This document shows positions 49,025 through 58,630 of a stretch of DNA of 64,000 nucleotides, piece after piece (position 1 is the stretch's first letter; the number at the start of each line of letters is the position of its first letter). The translations under genes were made by a program, and so were the position numbers. Source of the DNA: Pseudobdellovibrionaceae bacterium. GTDB taxonomy: Bacteria > Bdellovibrionota > Bdellovibrionia > Bdellovibrionales > Bdellovibrionaceae. The notes under the pieces are model-generated. The model ran no database searches and was not told the DNA's origin. It saw nothing but the letters and a program-made list of their open reading frames with translations. The stretch lies in NCBI GenBank assembly GCA_019637955.1, contig JAHBUS010000002.1:1-64000 (forward strand), read 5' to 3'.

Positions 49025-49870
49025 CTAACTGCCTGACTCGATCCTTCGGGCCATTTCCGCGAAGGAAATTTCCCTTTTTCCATTCGTCATGGGAGCTTCA
49101 AGGCCTTTCAAAAGGAAATCTTCGAGCGAGCAAAAGTAAATTCCGTTCACAACTTTTGCCAACCGCACTTCGAGGTCTTTCCGTTTCACCTCTTCCAGAG
49201 TTTCCATCAGGCTTTTCCTCAATGCCTCGTCTTTGACGAGGTAAAGGGTCAGATTCCATTTCTTGGCGAGAAGATGAGCGCGGAAAATTCTTCCGTAGCG
49301 ACGTTTGGATTTCTGCGTCAGCTCCAATTCGAGCGCGATCTTCATGGACTGCTTTGGCGTTCGCTGAACGAAAACGGCGTCGGGGATGAGTTGCGCGGTT
49401 TGCCAGTTGGAGGGCCGATTTTTTCCATCGGCGATTTCGGCGCGGAGTTCGTGGTCCATCTTGAAGCCGCCGATCAGCGGGCTTTTCTCCAAGATCCGGC
49501 GCACGTCGATGAGCTTTTGGTCGTGCTCGAATTGCGTCTTGTACCCGCGCCGCGAGAGCGACACGTCTTGGTTCGGCGACTGCTCTTTAAGGAGACGTTT
49601 TCCTTTCAGGCTCAGGCGGTAGCCGAGAAGCCTGTCTCCGTCGCCCGTGACCTTTTCCACAAAACCGCTTTCGGTCAAAATCCGAAGCCTGCGATTGTGC
49701 GCCCGCGATCCCTCTGTTGAATCCCAAAAATAGAATTTCACCCGCGAGGGACTGACGCATCCGTGTTCGCCCAAGAAACCCAACAGCCGAAGATCCCGCT
49801 CCGTCAGCCGAGCACGGCGGGGCTTTTTCGCCCCGCACCCGTCCGCCGTCTTATCTCCAGCGTAAGTCAC
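49025..49870 (-). CDS. Replication-relaxation-like protein (ICE-2)
   Basis: 281 residues from GTG 49870, overlapping the lipoprotein stop (GTGA) and 8 bp after GGGAG. Winged helix (LTERDLRLLGFLGEHGCVSPSRVKFYF ... RRLRILTESGFVEKV) followed by a PD-(D/E)xK-like half (LIPDAVFVQRTPKQSMKIALELELTQKSKRRYGRIF). Same architecture as the ICE-1 protein at 40473, and again immediately before a nested inverted repeat. Best candidate for the DNA-processing factor of this element. Confidence 0.72.
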   Translation of the reverse strand: MTYAGDKTADGCGAKKPRRARLTERDLRLLGFLGEHGCVSPSRVKFYFWDSTEGSRAHNRRLRILTESGFVEKVTGDGDRLLGYRLSLKGKRLLKEQSPNQDVSLSRRGYKTQFEHDQKLIDVRRILEKSPLIGGFKMDHELRAEIADGKNRPSNWQTAQLIPDAVFVQRTPKQSMKIALELELTQKSKRRYGRIFRAHLLAKKWNLTLYLVKDEALRKSLMETLEEVKRKDLEVRLAKVVNGIYFCSLEDFLLKGLEAPMTNGKREISFAEMARRIESGS

Positions 49871-50313
49871 TTTCCTTTCTCCCACCGGGCGGGTTCGGCG
49901 ATTTCGTACTCAAAGTGCGCCGGAACGAAAACTCCGTCCTTCACTTGGTCTTCGACATATCGGACGCGCACTTGGGCAGGCCGGAGCTTTGGCCCCTTGT
50001 CCTTGTCATTGCCGCTTCCGAACATCTCCAGATTCGGCGCTCCGTAGGTAACGCCGGACTGGAGCTTCTTTTTCTCCTGGTCCTTAAAGCTTTGATCTCC
50101 GATCAGAGCGCCGAGAGCTCCGCCCGCCGCCGCCCCGACGAGAAGACCCGTTGTCCTTTGCTCCGAGCTTCCGTCTTTGCTTGCGAGGCTTCCAATACTT
50201 CCACCCACAACCGATCCGATGACGCCGCCAAGAAGTCTTGATTTCTCGACTGTGGCGCATCCGGTGAACAGAAGCGAAAGAGTTAGGCCGAGAGGAATGA
50301 TTTTTCTGAGCAT
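49867..50313 (-). CDS. Glycine-zipper lipoprotein (ICE-2)
   Basis: 148 residues. Signal MLRKIIPLGLTLSLLFTGC with lipobox FTGC, then two glycine-zipper stretches (LLGGVIGSVVGGSIGSLA; LLVGAAAGGALGALIGD) and a soluble C-terminus (RVRYVEDQVKDGVFVPAHFEYEIAEPARW). Similar in plan to the ICE-1 lipoprotein. Possible VirB7-like, surface-exclusion or peptidoglycan-interacting role. Confidence 0.8.
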   Translation of the reverse strand: MLRKIIPLGLTLSLLFTGCATVEKSRLLGGVIGSVVGGSIGSLASKDGSSEQRTTGLLVGAAAGGALGALIGDQSFKDQEKKKLQSGVTYGAPNLEMFGSGNDKDKGPKLRPAQVRVRYVEDQVKDGVFVPAHFEYEIAEPARWEKGK

Positions 50314-50387
50314 TTATATCTCCCATGAAGGATGATTTTTTCTTGAGAGAGCTCGGCGTTGTTTGGATTCGTAGAGCTATTTTTCTC

Positions 50388-50942
50388 TTACGCATCTGTG
50401 ATGTCCGTTTCCTTTTGCCCCGTTTTCTTCGAGACTTCGGGCATCGCCTTGATGGGCTTTGCGGCCTTTTCCACTATCGGGAGAGCAACCACCGGAAGGC
50501 TCTCCCGCATAGCGAACTTCAGCTTGATGTTCTGAACCCCATCCCGGTGCGGGATACTTACGACGCCAAATCCGGTACCGAGTTTCTTAAAAATGTTCGG
50601 GTGGAAATTGAACTCTTCCACGTCCCGCACAGTGCCGTCGCCCGTCGCGTCTCCGTCCTTGGTCTTTTGTGTGAGCTTCGTTGTGGTCTTCGTCCCAAAG
50701 GTTTTGGCGAAGTGATCGCAGGTTTCGGGATCGTTCATTCGCATGACAACCTTGATATTCGTGTTGGTGAGAACCACGTTTCGGAAGGCTTCGGACACTT
50801 TGTCAAGATCACCGAGAGCCTGGTGCGAGAACACGACGCCCACATTCGCCGAGCGCGATTTATTCAAGAGCGAACCAAATCCCTCGTAAATATAGTCCTG
50901 GAAGTCATCGAGGATGCAGGAGAAGAACTTAGGCTGCCCCAT
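50388..50942 (-). pseudogene. C-terminal part of frameshifted TraD/VirD4-like coupling protein
   Basis: 184 residues from the ATG at 50942 if translated alone. It begins MGQPKFFSCILDDFQDYIYEGFGSLLNKSR, i.e. the Walker B strand and following region of a TraD/VirD4 ATPase, then VGVVFSHQALGDL and NTNIKVVMRMNDPETCDHFAKTFG, all typical of VirD4/TraD. It overlaps the upstream piece (50929-51990) in another frame. Skipping one G of the GGGG at 50937-50940 joins both into one protein of about 535 residues. Confidence 0.8.
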
Positions 50943-51990
50943 CTTTGACACCTCCAAGGCTGATCTGGCGCTTGGAGACGGCATTTTGAAAGCATTGAAG
51001 GACGAGCTTTCCGGTGGCACTCGCCAAGAAAGGAAAGTACATCGTCGGAAGCTGGAAATAGAGAATGTGATTGCCTTGCAGAGCTTCGTCGAATTGGATC
51101 GCGTGGTCTGTCTCTTGGAATAAAACGCTCACGTCGCCCACGGTGAAATGACTGAGCATCGTTTCTAAGCCACTCGTTTTTTCCTCGCGGTCTTTCTCGG
51201 AAAGTTTTAAGAACCGCAAAACGTCACGGCTCAACATCTCGTCGGGGCAAGCGACCGCCCACTTTTCAAGTTCTTCGGCGTCCACCAGGAGGCGATGGAT
51301 GAGGGAAAAGGTCGGCGTTTCTTTTTGCGCGAAGACGAGGCGCACGAGATTCAAAAAAATCCGATACTGGATATTTTTGTAATACTCGTTTTCAAACGCG
51401 AAGCTCGAAAAGACTCTCTCCGTGACCTCCTGCGCGGAGTCGCCCTTCAAGGGATTGAACGACGACGACGGACCTGGATTTGCCAGAGCGAAGAGGCGAA
51501 AATCCGTTTCGCGTCCATAGTGTTTGACGTAAGAATAGAGCTTATTGACGAAGCTCGCATCCGACTTGCCATCGAGGATCAAAACGCCCGATCCGTTTTT
51601 GATGTCCTGGATCGCCCAAGGCAGGATCACGCTTTCCGATTTCCCGGCGTTTGTTGTTCCGATCACCTGGGCGTGCATGGTGCGGAAAGACTCTTTCAGA
51701 TGAATCTCCCGCCCGCCATCGACGGCTTTTCCGAGAAACACGGAAGAGCTGTCCTCTTCCGTAATGCTCTCTTCTTGCTTGAGAAGCGCGTACTTATTCC
51801 AGAGCTTCAAGATCCCCAGCACAACCAAAGCGCCGGCGGTCGTCCAAAGCCCCATGAGCACAGGCCCACGCAAATGTTTCCAGAGGTATTCGATCTGAGG
51901 ACTTATGCGCCAGAGAAACGCCACCAGAAGGATGAAGCCAAACAGGTAAAGCTCGGAAAACTCCGAGCTCGGTTTCTTCTTATCCTTCAT
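50929..51990 (-). pseudogene. virD4: N-terminal part of frameshifted TraD/VirD4-like coupling protein
   Basis: 353 residues. Two transmembrane helices (about 10-30 and 43-62), then EESITEEDSSSVFLGK and Walker A VIGTTNAGKSESVILPWAI near 112, ILDGKSDASFVNKLYSYV, and a helical all-alpha domain. It ends ISLGGVKDGAA-stop just where Walker B should come. The missing ATPase half lies in the other frame (50388-50942). Either a recent one-base insertion in a G-run, a sequencing error, or programmed +1 slippage. Its start overlaps the virB10 stop by 4 bp. Confidence 0.85.
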
Positions 51991-52913
51991 TGGTGGAACT
52001 CCTGTTCTAAGAACAGGACGAACCGCTTTCCCGCAGGAACTCGGATCGAGGCCCCTCCGCTTCCTATATTTTCGGCTTCGGCTTTGGCGTAGGACTCCGC
52101 GGACTGCGTGACACCATTCAAGAGGCCGTTCTTGACGCTTCCTTCTTCCATCGGGAGGCCAAGGCCACCACTTGCTTTGCGGTCTTTAAGGCCCTGGGCG
52201 AGTCCACCGACGAAGGTTCCGACGAGTTGGCTTGCGTGCCGGCGAAAGGTCCCAGAGGAGAAATCCCCTGTAAGGCCGCTGGAACCGTCCATCATTGCCG
52301 CCAGCCCCGAGATCGAGAACTGTTCACCCTCGGGGAAAACCAGCGTGTGGAAACGAACCTGAAGGCGCTCCCTCGTGGCATCGAGCTGGCCATTTCCGAT
52401 CACTCGCGTTCCTTTTGGGATCACGAGGGCCTGAAGGGGGCTAAGAACATCATCAAGGACGACGGCCTGGACAGGGCTGTTATTATCCGTACTCTCGACT
52501 TTGCCCAAGAGCTGCACCTGGAATACGGAACCCACAGGGAGAGCGTCGGCTGAGTTTTCCCCACGTTTGATAATCTGGGATGCGTTTCGCTGGCGCGAGG
52601 AAAACGAGCCACCGCCACCGCGACGATCCGGCATCGAGGAAAGAGTCAGGTAGCGGTCTGACTCTGCCTTCGGCCCAGAGTGCGGCATGGACTCGGCGGC
52701 GGCCGTCTGATCCTTCAAGTCCTTCTTCGCTTCCGTCTCTAGCCGCTCACGTTTGGATTGCCCGTCAAAGACGGCACCCAGCACGAACACCAAAACGACG
52801 AGAACGCCAAAAACGATCCCGACTGTTTTAAGGTTGATCGTGCGTTTTTTGCTATAAACATGCTCCTCGTTCAGAAAAAAGTCGGCGACGTTCTTACGTC
52901 CGACTCTGCTCAC
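51987..52913 (-). CDS. virB10: VirB10/TrbI-like core protein (T4SS-2)
   Basis: 308 residues from GTG 52913, 7 bp after GGAGG. Transmembrane helix near residues 30-52 (TVGIVFGVLVVLVFVLGAVF), a linker, then the beta domain: NSADALPVGSVFQVQLLGKVESTDNNSPVQAVVLDDV ... IPKGTRVIGNGQLDATRERLQVRFHTLVFPEGEQFSISGLA, and the closing IRVPAGKRFVLFLEQEF. The IPKGTRVIG and V-P-x-G-x-x-F-x-L-F end are VirB10/TrbI signatures. Confidence 0.9.
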   Translation of the reverse strand: MSRVGRKNVADFFLNEEHVYSKKRTINLKTVGIVFGVLVVLVFVLGAVFDGQSKRERLETEAKKDLKDQTAAAESMPHSGPKAESDRYLTLSSMPDRRGGGGSFSSRQRNASQIIKRGENSADALPVGSVFQVQLLGKVESTDNNSPVQAVVLDDVLSPLQALVIPKGTRVIGNGQLDATRERLQVRFHTLVFPEGEQFSISGLAAMMDGSSGLTGDFSSGTFRRHASQLVGTFVGGLAQGLKDRKASGGLGLPMEEGSVKNGLLNGVTQSAESYAKAEAENIGSGGASIRVPAGKRFVLFLEQEFHQ

Positions 52914-52932
52914 TAGGAGTCCTCCTTTCGGC

Positions 52933-53679
52933 TCAAGGCCTGCGCCCAAAGTCAGCGGAGAACGGCATTGAAAGCGGTTTGCCTGTCTTGGTTTTTAGCT
53001 CCAAGCGGAGCGGGGTTTTGGGGTCCATCTGATCCATGCGGAGAAGCAGAAGGACGCTTGAAAATTTCCGGGTCTTGTCTTTGCCTGATTCAACGAAGAG
53101 GTTATCGAGGGGAATGGCCCTTTTGCCTTGGAAGACGGAAAGGCTTTCTCTTCCAACCGCGACGTCTTCCTTGGTGCTGGATACCTCGAATTTCAAAACA
53201 AGCGTTGAGCGGCTGATTGGTGTCGAAACCGTGATAAGTGTTAGCTTCAAGTTTCCGATCGCCACCGTGCGCCCAATCTTTCTTGTGAGAAGATCGTCCA
53301 CCAACACGGGCTTTGCCATTTTCGCGGTAGGGGGCGGCGACGTGCGAATCTGGGCGTAAACGATATTGTCGTGCCTTCCGACTCCCGCAAGAAGTTGGAA
53401 GTTGAACTGGCCTTCCTTAGTGAACAAAAAGAGATTCGTCTTTCCGCGAGAAACCATCGGCTTGATCGCCACCATGTTTTTCAGGTACTCGACTTTGAAT
53501 CCGTCTTGATCGCCGATGAGCCCAGGTTGAGGGTGCGAGTCGAACTTGATAAGGGTTGAAAACCCAGGCTCGACGAACACCGTTTCCATATCACTGTCAG
53601 AGAGGCGCACGACCCGCATGGATTTGGCCCATGCCTCAACGGGAGGAAAGGCCATAAGGATCAAAAGAAGAATCCGCAT
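52933..53679 (-). CDS. virB9: VirB9-like outer-membrane complex protein (T4SS-2)
   Basis: 248 residues from ATG 53679 after AAAAGGAGG. Signal peptide MRILLLILMAFPPVEAWA. Beta-rich mature part (METVFVEPGFSTLIKFDSHPQPGLIGDQDGFKVEYLKNMVAIKPMVSRGKTNLFLFTKEG) similar in plan to VirB9/TraK N-domains and to the ICE-1 protein at 37271. It follows virB8 and precedes virB10 by 19 bp. Confidence 0.8.
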   Translation of the reverse strand: MRILLLILMAFPPVEAWAKSMRVVRLSDSDMETVFVEPGFSTLIKFDSHPQPGLIGDQDGFKVEYLKNMVAIKPMVSRGKTNLFLFTKEGQFNFQLLAGVGRHDNIVYAQIRTSPPPTAKMAKPVLVDDLLTRKIGRTVAIGNLKLTLITVSTPISRSTLVLKFEVSSTKEDVAVGRESLSVFQGKRAIPLDNLFVESGKDKTRKFSSVLLLLRMDQMDPKTPLRLELKTKTGKPLSMPFSADFGRRP

Positions 53680-53701
53680 AGGGGGCCTCCTTTTCTGGTT
53701 T

Positions 53702-54292
53702 TTAGGGCGACATGAGTTTTTCACTCGTGATGTAGATGCCTTCAGGGTTGTTGGCGGTGCGGTCGCCTAGGGTGAATCCAATCTCAAGATCGAGTCCTTG
53801 CGCCGCCCGCACCCCACTGACGATGAGGATACGGTCGGCTCGGACCTGGGCCGTTTTTGCCTTCATGTTGAGCTTTGGCTCATCGGGAAAGAACTTCTGT
53901 GCGATTTGCTTTTCCTTGGAAATGCGAATCTGCTCGGCGGTCGCCACGAGGTACTTTTCCCGGTAGTCGCTTGCGACGTAAAAGCTCGCGGCTTTGGTTT
54001 TCGCTTCAACCGTGTTCCAGTCCCAATTGTGCCGGGTCTTCAAGTAATTGATGATCGCCCGAATGATCTCTCGCGTGAGTTGTTCGGCGTCAGGTTCCCC
54101 GACATCGAGCTTCTGCGTGACCTCTTTGGAAATTGCGATAAGAACGGGGCCGCGCAAAGCGAGGACCGAAATCACCACGAGTTGAACGGAGAGAACGGCG
54201 GCGAGGACGAGAACCATGTATTTCAGGATGCGGTTTTGCGCTTCTTCGTCGGCCCACACCTCGAACCAACGGCGCTGAATCTTGCGAATCAT
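53702..54292 (-). CDS. virB8: VirB8-like protein (T4SS-2)
   Basis: 196 residues from ATG 54292 (AAAGGC upstream). One transmembrane helix near 25-48 (YMVLVLAAVLSVQLVVISVLAL), then a periplasmic domain (EQLTREIIRAIINYLKTRHNWDWNTVEAKTKAASFYVASDYREKYLVATAEQ). The layout is that of VirB8/TraE. Position between virB6 and virB9 supports the call. Confidence 0.8.
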   Translation of the reverse strand: MIRKIQRRWFEVWADEEAQNRILKYMVLVLAAVLSVQLVVISVLALRGPVLIAISKEVTQKLDVGEPDAEQLTREIIRAIINYLKTRHNWDWNTVEAKTKAASFYVASDYREKYLVATAEQIRISKEKQIAQKFFPDEPKLNMKAKTAQVRADRILIVSGVRAAQGLDLEIGFTLGDRTANNPEGIYITSEKLMSP

Positions 54293-54311
54293 ATTTTGCC
54301 TTTCGTTTTTT

Positions 54312-55304
54312 TTACGCCCTAGGAGGCGGTAATTGCGGAGGCGGCGGAGGAAGGTAGATCGTAGAGGCTTGGATTTGCCGAGGCCCGACATCTCTCATTG
54401 GTGGCGGAGGCGGTGGATTTCCACCCATCGAAAATCCTCCACCATGAGCGCCCATCTTGTTGTTCATCATCTTGCCGAAGTTCATGAGGTTCCCCATCTC
54501 GCCGCCGAGTAATTTCTTTGCCGCTAAGACTTTTGCGGGAGCCGCGACCATCAAAGCCGCTGTTGCACCGGAAAGACCGCCTGCCATCGACGTGAAACTG
54601 CCGCTAAAGAGCGAGTGAACAACAAGCGGAGTGCCGACCATGCAGATCGCGATGACGAAATTCATCACCGTTATGGTGAGGTAATTTCCGTCCATCGCGT
54701 ACCACGTCCCGAACGGCAGAGCCTTTATCATGACCGACAAAACGCTCCAGACCACTTTCCACGAAGCAATCTCGAACATCGAACGAAAGAGGTTCACGGT
54801 GACTTGCGACGAGAACAGATGAAACAAGAGCAGAATCGGAGCCATGATAGACAAAAAGATCCAAGAGAAATGATAAACGGCGACCATGATATATCTGGCG
54901 CAATAGAGGATCGCAAAAGAGCAGTAGGACAAAACCGCCATCATCAAGTCGTCAAAGGCCAACACCAAAGACATCGAACTGCGTGGATAACTTTGGGCTT
55001 TCTCTCCTGCCATTTGCAGGAAAGAATCAAGCCCGCTCATGTTGTCGATCCTCTCGGCAATCCCGCTCGTGATGAACAGCATGGCGTCCGTGATCTCGGC
55101 GAATCCCGCGAGAAGCAGGGTCGCTACGAATGCCCTTTTCACCTTGTCGATAAACTCAGGACTCCCTGCCGGATTCTGAAGCCAAACAATCACCACCGAC
55201 GCCATGAAGAAGACCGGAAGCAGCATGTAGTAGATGTCTCGCATCTCGTTGTGGACCTTGAAGGCCACCGAGCCGAGCGCCGCGAACTGATTTAACTGAT
55301 CCAC
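54312..55304 (-). CDS. virB6: VirB6-like polytopic protein with proline-rich tail (T4SS-2)
   Basis: 330 residues; GTG start 9 bp after GGAGG. Five or six hydrophobic segments (about 25-45, 58-78, 115-140, 148-170, 195-240), with the Trp-centred FEIASWKVVWSVLSVMIKALPF helix matching VQVVIWKILWSILGV of the ICE-1 VirB6. The C-terminus is strikingly proline-rich (NPPPPPPMRDVG; YLPPPPPQLPPPRA), absent from the ICE-1 homologue, and may bind a partner. Confidence 0.85.
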   Translation of the reverse strand: MDQLNQFAALGSVAFKVHNEMRDIYYMLLPVFFMASVVIVWLQNPAGSPEFIDKVKRAFVATLLLAGFAEITDAMLFITSGIAERIDNMSGLDSFLQMAGEKAQSYPRSSMSLVLAFDDLMMAVLSYCSFAILYCARYIMVAVYHFSWIFLSIMAPILLLFHLFSSQVTVNLFRSMFEIASWKVVWSVLSVMIKALPFGTWYAMDGNYLTITVMNFVIAICMVGTPLVVHSLFSGSFTSMAGGLSGATAALMVAAPAKVLAAKKLLGGEMGNLMNFGKMMNNKMGAHGGGFSMGGNPPPPPPMRDVGPRQIQASTIYLPPPPPQLPPPRA

Positions 55305-55358
55305 TCAGCAAACCCTCCTTTAAGAAAGAAGTGATCGCCTGGATGGGCTTGGATTTTC

Positions 55359-56060
55359 CTAGTGGGAACCGGAGAGCGACGGCAGATCAAAGCCGCCCTT
55401 GGCGGCTTGAAGGACCTGGCCCAGCTCGTTGTACTGATCGCGGAACTGCTCGGATTGGAGTTTGGACTTTCGGTTTTGCATGGCGAGCTGTTCGCTCTGT
55501 ACTTTGAGGAGGGCCGCGTTTGTGCGAAGAATCTGATTCAAGACGTGAATCGTGACCCCTTGCGCTTGCAGGCTTGCTTTCGCGGCCCCTTGCGGGCTCG
55601 CCACGTTCGCATATTGCTTCATGCGCTCGGCCTCGGGATCAACACCGTCGGCGTACCGGAAGGCGTCGTTGTGAAGCTGGATGCTCTCGGCCACCGTCAT
55701 ATCGTGCGTGCTCTGCGTTTGCGCTTCGGCTGTCATGGGGATTCTCCCATAGAGCCGTTCCATCTGGCGTAGGATGTCGTTCACGTCGTTCAAGTTCCAA
55801 TTTCCGCTTTTCATGGTGCGGTTCAGGGTTTCTTGCAACCGCATGGCATCCCGCAAGCCGTTGTTGATGTCCCTCATAAAGTTCAGCGAGTCGCGGCCAT
55901 TGCCAAGAATCGACTGAAGCTGCGTTACTTGTTGGATGGCCTGCGCGAGAATCTGCATAAGGATGGGAATATCGGCCCCCCAGAAATCCGCCTTGGCCGA
56001 AGGCGAAATCGTGAGGGCCAAGGCCGTCACTAAGGACAAGAATCCCTTTCTGATCTTCAC
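55359..56060 (-). CDS. virB5: VirB5/TrbJ-like protein (T4SS-2)
   Basis: 233 residues. Signal peptide MKIRKGFLSLVTALALTISPSAKA; then a helical secreted protein (PILMQILAQAIQQVTQLQSILGNG ... TIHVLNQILRTNAALLKVQSEQLAMQNRK). The last segment corresponds to LQSEQIAMANK in the ICE-1 homologue. ATG overlaps the virB4 stop (ATGA). Confidence 0.85.
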   Translation of the reverse strand: MKIRKGFLSLVTALALTISPSAKADFWGADIPILMQILAQAIQQVTQLQSILGNGRDSLNFMRDINNGLRDAMRLQETLNRTMKSGNWNLNDVNDILRQMERLYGRIPMTAEAQTQSTHDMTVAESIQLHNDAFRYADGVDPEAERMKQYANVASPQGAAKASLQAQGVTIHVLNQILRTNAALLKVQSEQLAMQNRKSKLQSEQFRDQYNELGQVLQAAKGGFDLPSLSGSH

Positions 56061-58630
56061 GCGCTCTCCTTCGTTTGAAGGTTGCTCATGGCGACGCCTC
56101 GCGGGTACTTCGTGGCGAGATCGAATATCACTTCCGAAATGCTCTTTGACGGGTTCTCCTCTCTGTACTTTTCGTAAACGCTGTTATCATCCCGGTCACT
56201 CGTCGCCAGCCAATACTCAAGCGGAGTCGGAAAAGCGCGGATTACAGCGCGGTCTTCATTGGCGATCATGTAGGCTTCCGAGAAAACGCCCTTTTGCTGG
56301 CGAAGAGTCGAAATGAGCGCCATTTCCTGATCGTTGAGTTTCAGGACCCGGCGCACGGGTTCAAGATCGCCTCGTTGAAGCAGAATGACCTTGGTGGGCG
56401 TGTTGCCTAAGATCGCGGGACCAATCGGATGCGCGACAATCTCGTCCAGCCCTTGGGTGACGAAAGTGATGCCCCCGAGTGCTTTTCGCAGGGTTCGCAC
56501 CCAGTACTCCATCGCGTGCGAGGCAGGTCCTTTCAACAGCTCCCAGCATTCGTCCATGTAAATGCGCTTCTTACGCCCGAAGTATTGCGGAAGCCGCGAT
56601 TCCACCTTACCCACGATAAAATCCGTGATGATGAGGGTCATCACAGCCTGAAGATCGGGGTAAGAGGAAAGGCCCTTCAAGTCGAAGACGACGAAGTCCG
56701 AGCTCAGATCCAGTTCGTTCGGGCGATCCAAGAGTCGCCCGTAAGAACGCTCGCCCGTCCACGGATAGAGCATCTTGGCGAAGTCTTGCAGTTCCTTCTC
56801 TTTCGATTTTTCCAGCGTTTTGCGAAGGTCGGAGAGAACGGGCACTCGCGCATCTATTGCCCGCACCGCCTTGTAGGTCTCGATAACCGCTTCTTCGAGG
56901 AGGCTGCGCGAGAGTTTTGGGAGCTTGTCACCTTCCTCGTCCGTGAACATACATTCGAGAAGCGAGACGAGAAATTTCACCTTCTGCGAAGAAGGCTCGA
57001 CCTCATCACTAGGAAGCTCGAACGGATTGATGACCTTCCGGGTTTCTCCTTCGGTGGCGGGGCCGATCTCGATGTACTGGCCGGACATGAACTCGCAAAT
57101 TTTCTTGTACGATCCACCGATGTCGATAACGAAGACGATGGGCTTTTGGGTCATCGCCTGAGTCATAATGATGTTGTTCAAGAAACTTTTTCCGGCTCCC
57201 GAAGAACCCGTGAAAAGCGCATTGAACGATGGCAGTCGGGCCGTATCGAAAGGGTCATAGGCCACAAGGCCCGCCGTGCGGTTGTGAAACAAACAAACGG
57301 GGCTGACACCTTGACCGGAGTAGGGCTCAAAGATCGGTAAGAAATCGGCGAGGTTGTCGGTCTTAACCCGCTTCGCCCGAACGCTCGCCACGTTCCCGAG
57401 TGGCAGCATGGTCTTGAACACCTTGAATCCTGCGACTGTCTCGGCCAGTCCTTCCGCGCCCGATAGCTCGCGGAATTTCTGCAAAGCCGTTTTCGTCATT
57501 GTGGTCAGTTCGTCTTCGGTCTTGGCTCGAAGAAGGAGTGACGTCTGGAAGTAAAAAATCTTTTGCCCCGTGTTGATGAGCTCGCGTAAAAGTTCTTCCG
57601 TGGAATTGAGCTGCGCTTCGGATTCGAGATCAGTCGCACGGCCTCCGTGGGACGCTGACATGGAGTGCGCCATGCGCCGCTTTTGCTGAAGGCTCGAAAG
57701 CTCCTTCGATTGCTCTGGCACCTTCACATGGACATCGAGCCAGTAGTGAAACGGAAGCTGCGTGAAAACGGCCATCATCGCCGCGTGGGTTTCTTCAGGC
57801 AGCGTTTTCAGGGTCAAAATCCGGTGGTAGTAGCCGTCGAAGAAGAAACTCTCTGCGCCCTGAATCAGATCCGAGAAAACGAGCTGTTCTCTCGGGCTTT
57901 GCAACGCAAGCTCGGGGACGATCTTCAACTCCTCGCCTTGAAATTCCTGATCGCGGTGCGCGGTCTGGAATTTCGGCGCGGAAACGTCTTTCGAGCGGGA
58001 GGGATTCAGGAACTTGTAGATCAGCTCCCAGGTTTCACTCTCTGAAAGAGGTTCGGCACCGATCCCCATACTCGTAAGCACTGCTTGGCAGCTATCAGCA
58101 CTTTGCCGGAGCTCCCGTTCGGCCTTTTCATGCTCTTCCTGACGCACGGCCTGGAATTTCTTAGGCGAGCTAAAAAACGACGAGAAGATTGAGGCGTTTT
58201 TCTTCCCCTCAAAGCGTTGGCAAAGGAAGAGATACAGCGAGGAACGCGAGAGTGCCCCGCTTTCCATCTGGGCCTTCAGAGCGTCGGCGCGGGCCTCGGC
58301 AATCCATCGGATGCCGGGGATGTCGCCGGAAAGAGCCTTGTGTTTCTCGATGATCTCCGAAAAATCGGAGTTCACCTGAGTCACGAAACTCAGCTCCAGG
58401 CCGTCCGGCAGACCGTTCAGGAAAGAGCGGAGGTCTTGGGCGAGACGGTTGATGCGGTTTGCATCCCACGTTTCTACCGAAGCACCTTTCAGGCGAAAGC
58501 CAAGGCCCAGGCTTCCGTCGCTGAGGGCGACTATGCCGTTTAAGAAGTCCCAATACGGAAGTTCTTTTGCGAGAGAGTGTTCAGCCTGAAATTCGTTGAA
58601 GTCGGAAAATAGCCGATTACGTTTCGTCAT
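56057..58630 (-). CDS. virB4: VirB4-like T4SS ATPase (T4SS-2)
   Basis: 857 residues from ATG 58630 after GAGGAGG. N-terminal domain (YWDFLNGIVALSDGSLGLGFRLKG), then the motor: Walker A LFTGSSGAGKSFLNNIIM near 475, Walker B RIYMDECWELLKG near 685, and GGITFVTQGLDEIVAHPIGPAILGN. Intact and full length. It overlaps virB3 by 14 bp and virB5 by 4 bp. Confidence 0.95.
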   Translation of the reverse strand: MTKRNRLFSDFNEFQAEHSLAKELPYWDFLNGIVALSDGSLGLGFRLKGASVETWDANRINRLAQDLRSFLNGLPDGLELSFVTQVNSDFSEIIEKHKALSGDIPGIRWIAEARADALKAQMESGALSRSSLYLFLCQRFEGKKNASIFSSFFSSPKKFQAVRQEEHEKAERELRQSADSCQAVLTSMGIGAEPLSESETWELIYKFLNPSRSKDVSAPKFQTAHRDQEFQGEELKIVPELALQSPREQLVFSDLIQGAESFFFDGYYHRILTLKTLPEETHAAMMAVFTQLPFHYWLDVHVKVPEQSKELSSLQQKRRMAHSMSASHGGRATDLESEAQLNSTEELLRELINTGQKIFYFQTSLLLRAKTEDELTTMTKTALQKFRELSGAEGLAETVAGFKVFKTMLPLGNVASVRAKRVKTDNLADFLPIFEPYSGQGVSPVCLFHNRTAGLVAYDPFDTARLPSFNALFTGSSGAGKSFLNNIIMTQAMTQKPIVFVIDIGGSYKKICEFMSGQYIEIGPATEGETRKVINPFELPSDEVEPSSQKVKFLVSLLECMFTDEEGDKLPKLSRSLLEEAVIETYKAVRAIDARVPVLSDLRKTLEKSKEKELQDFAKMLYPWTGERSYGRLLDRPNELDLSSDFVVFDLKGLSSYPDLQAVMTLIITDFIVGKVESRLPQYFGRKKRIYMDECWELLKGPASHAMEYWVRTLRKALGGITFVTQGLDEIVAHPIGPAILGNTPTKVILLQRGDLEPVRRVLKLNDQEMALISTLRQQKGVFSEAYMIANEDRAVIRAFPTPLEYWLATSDRDDNSVYEKYREENPSKSISEVIFDLATKYPRGVAMSNLQTKESA

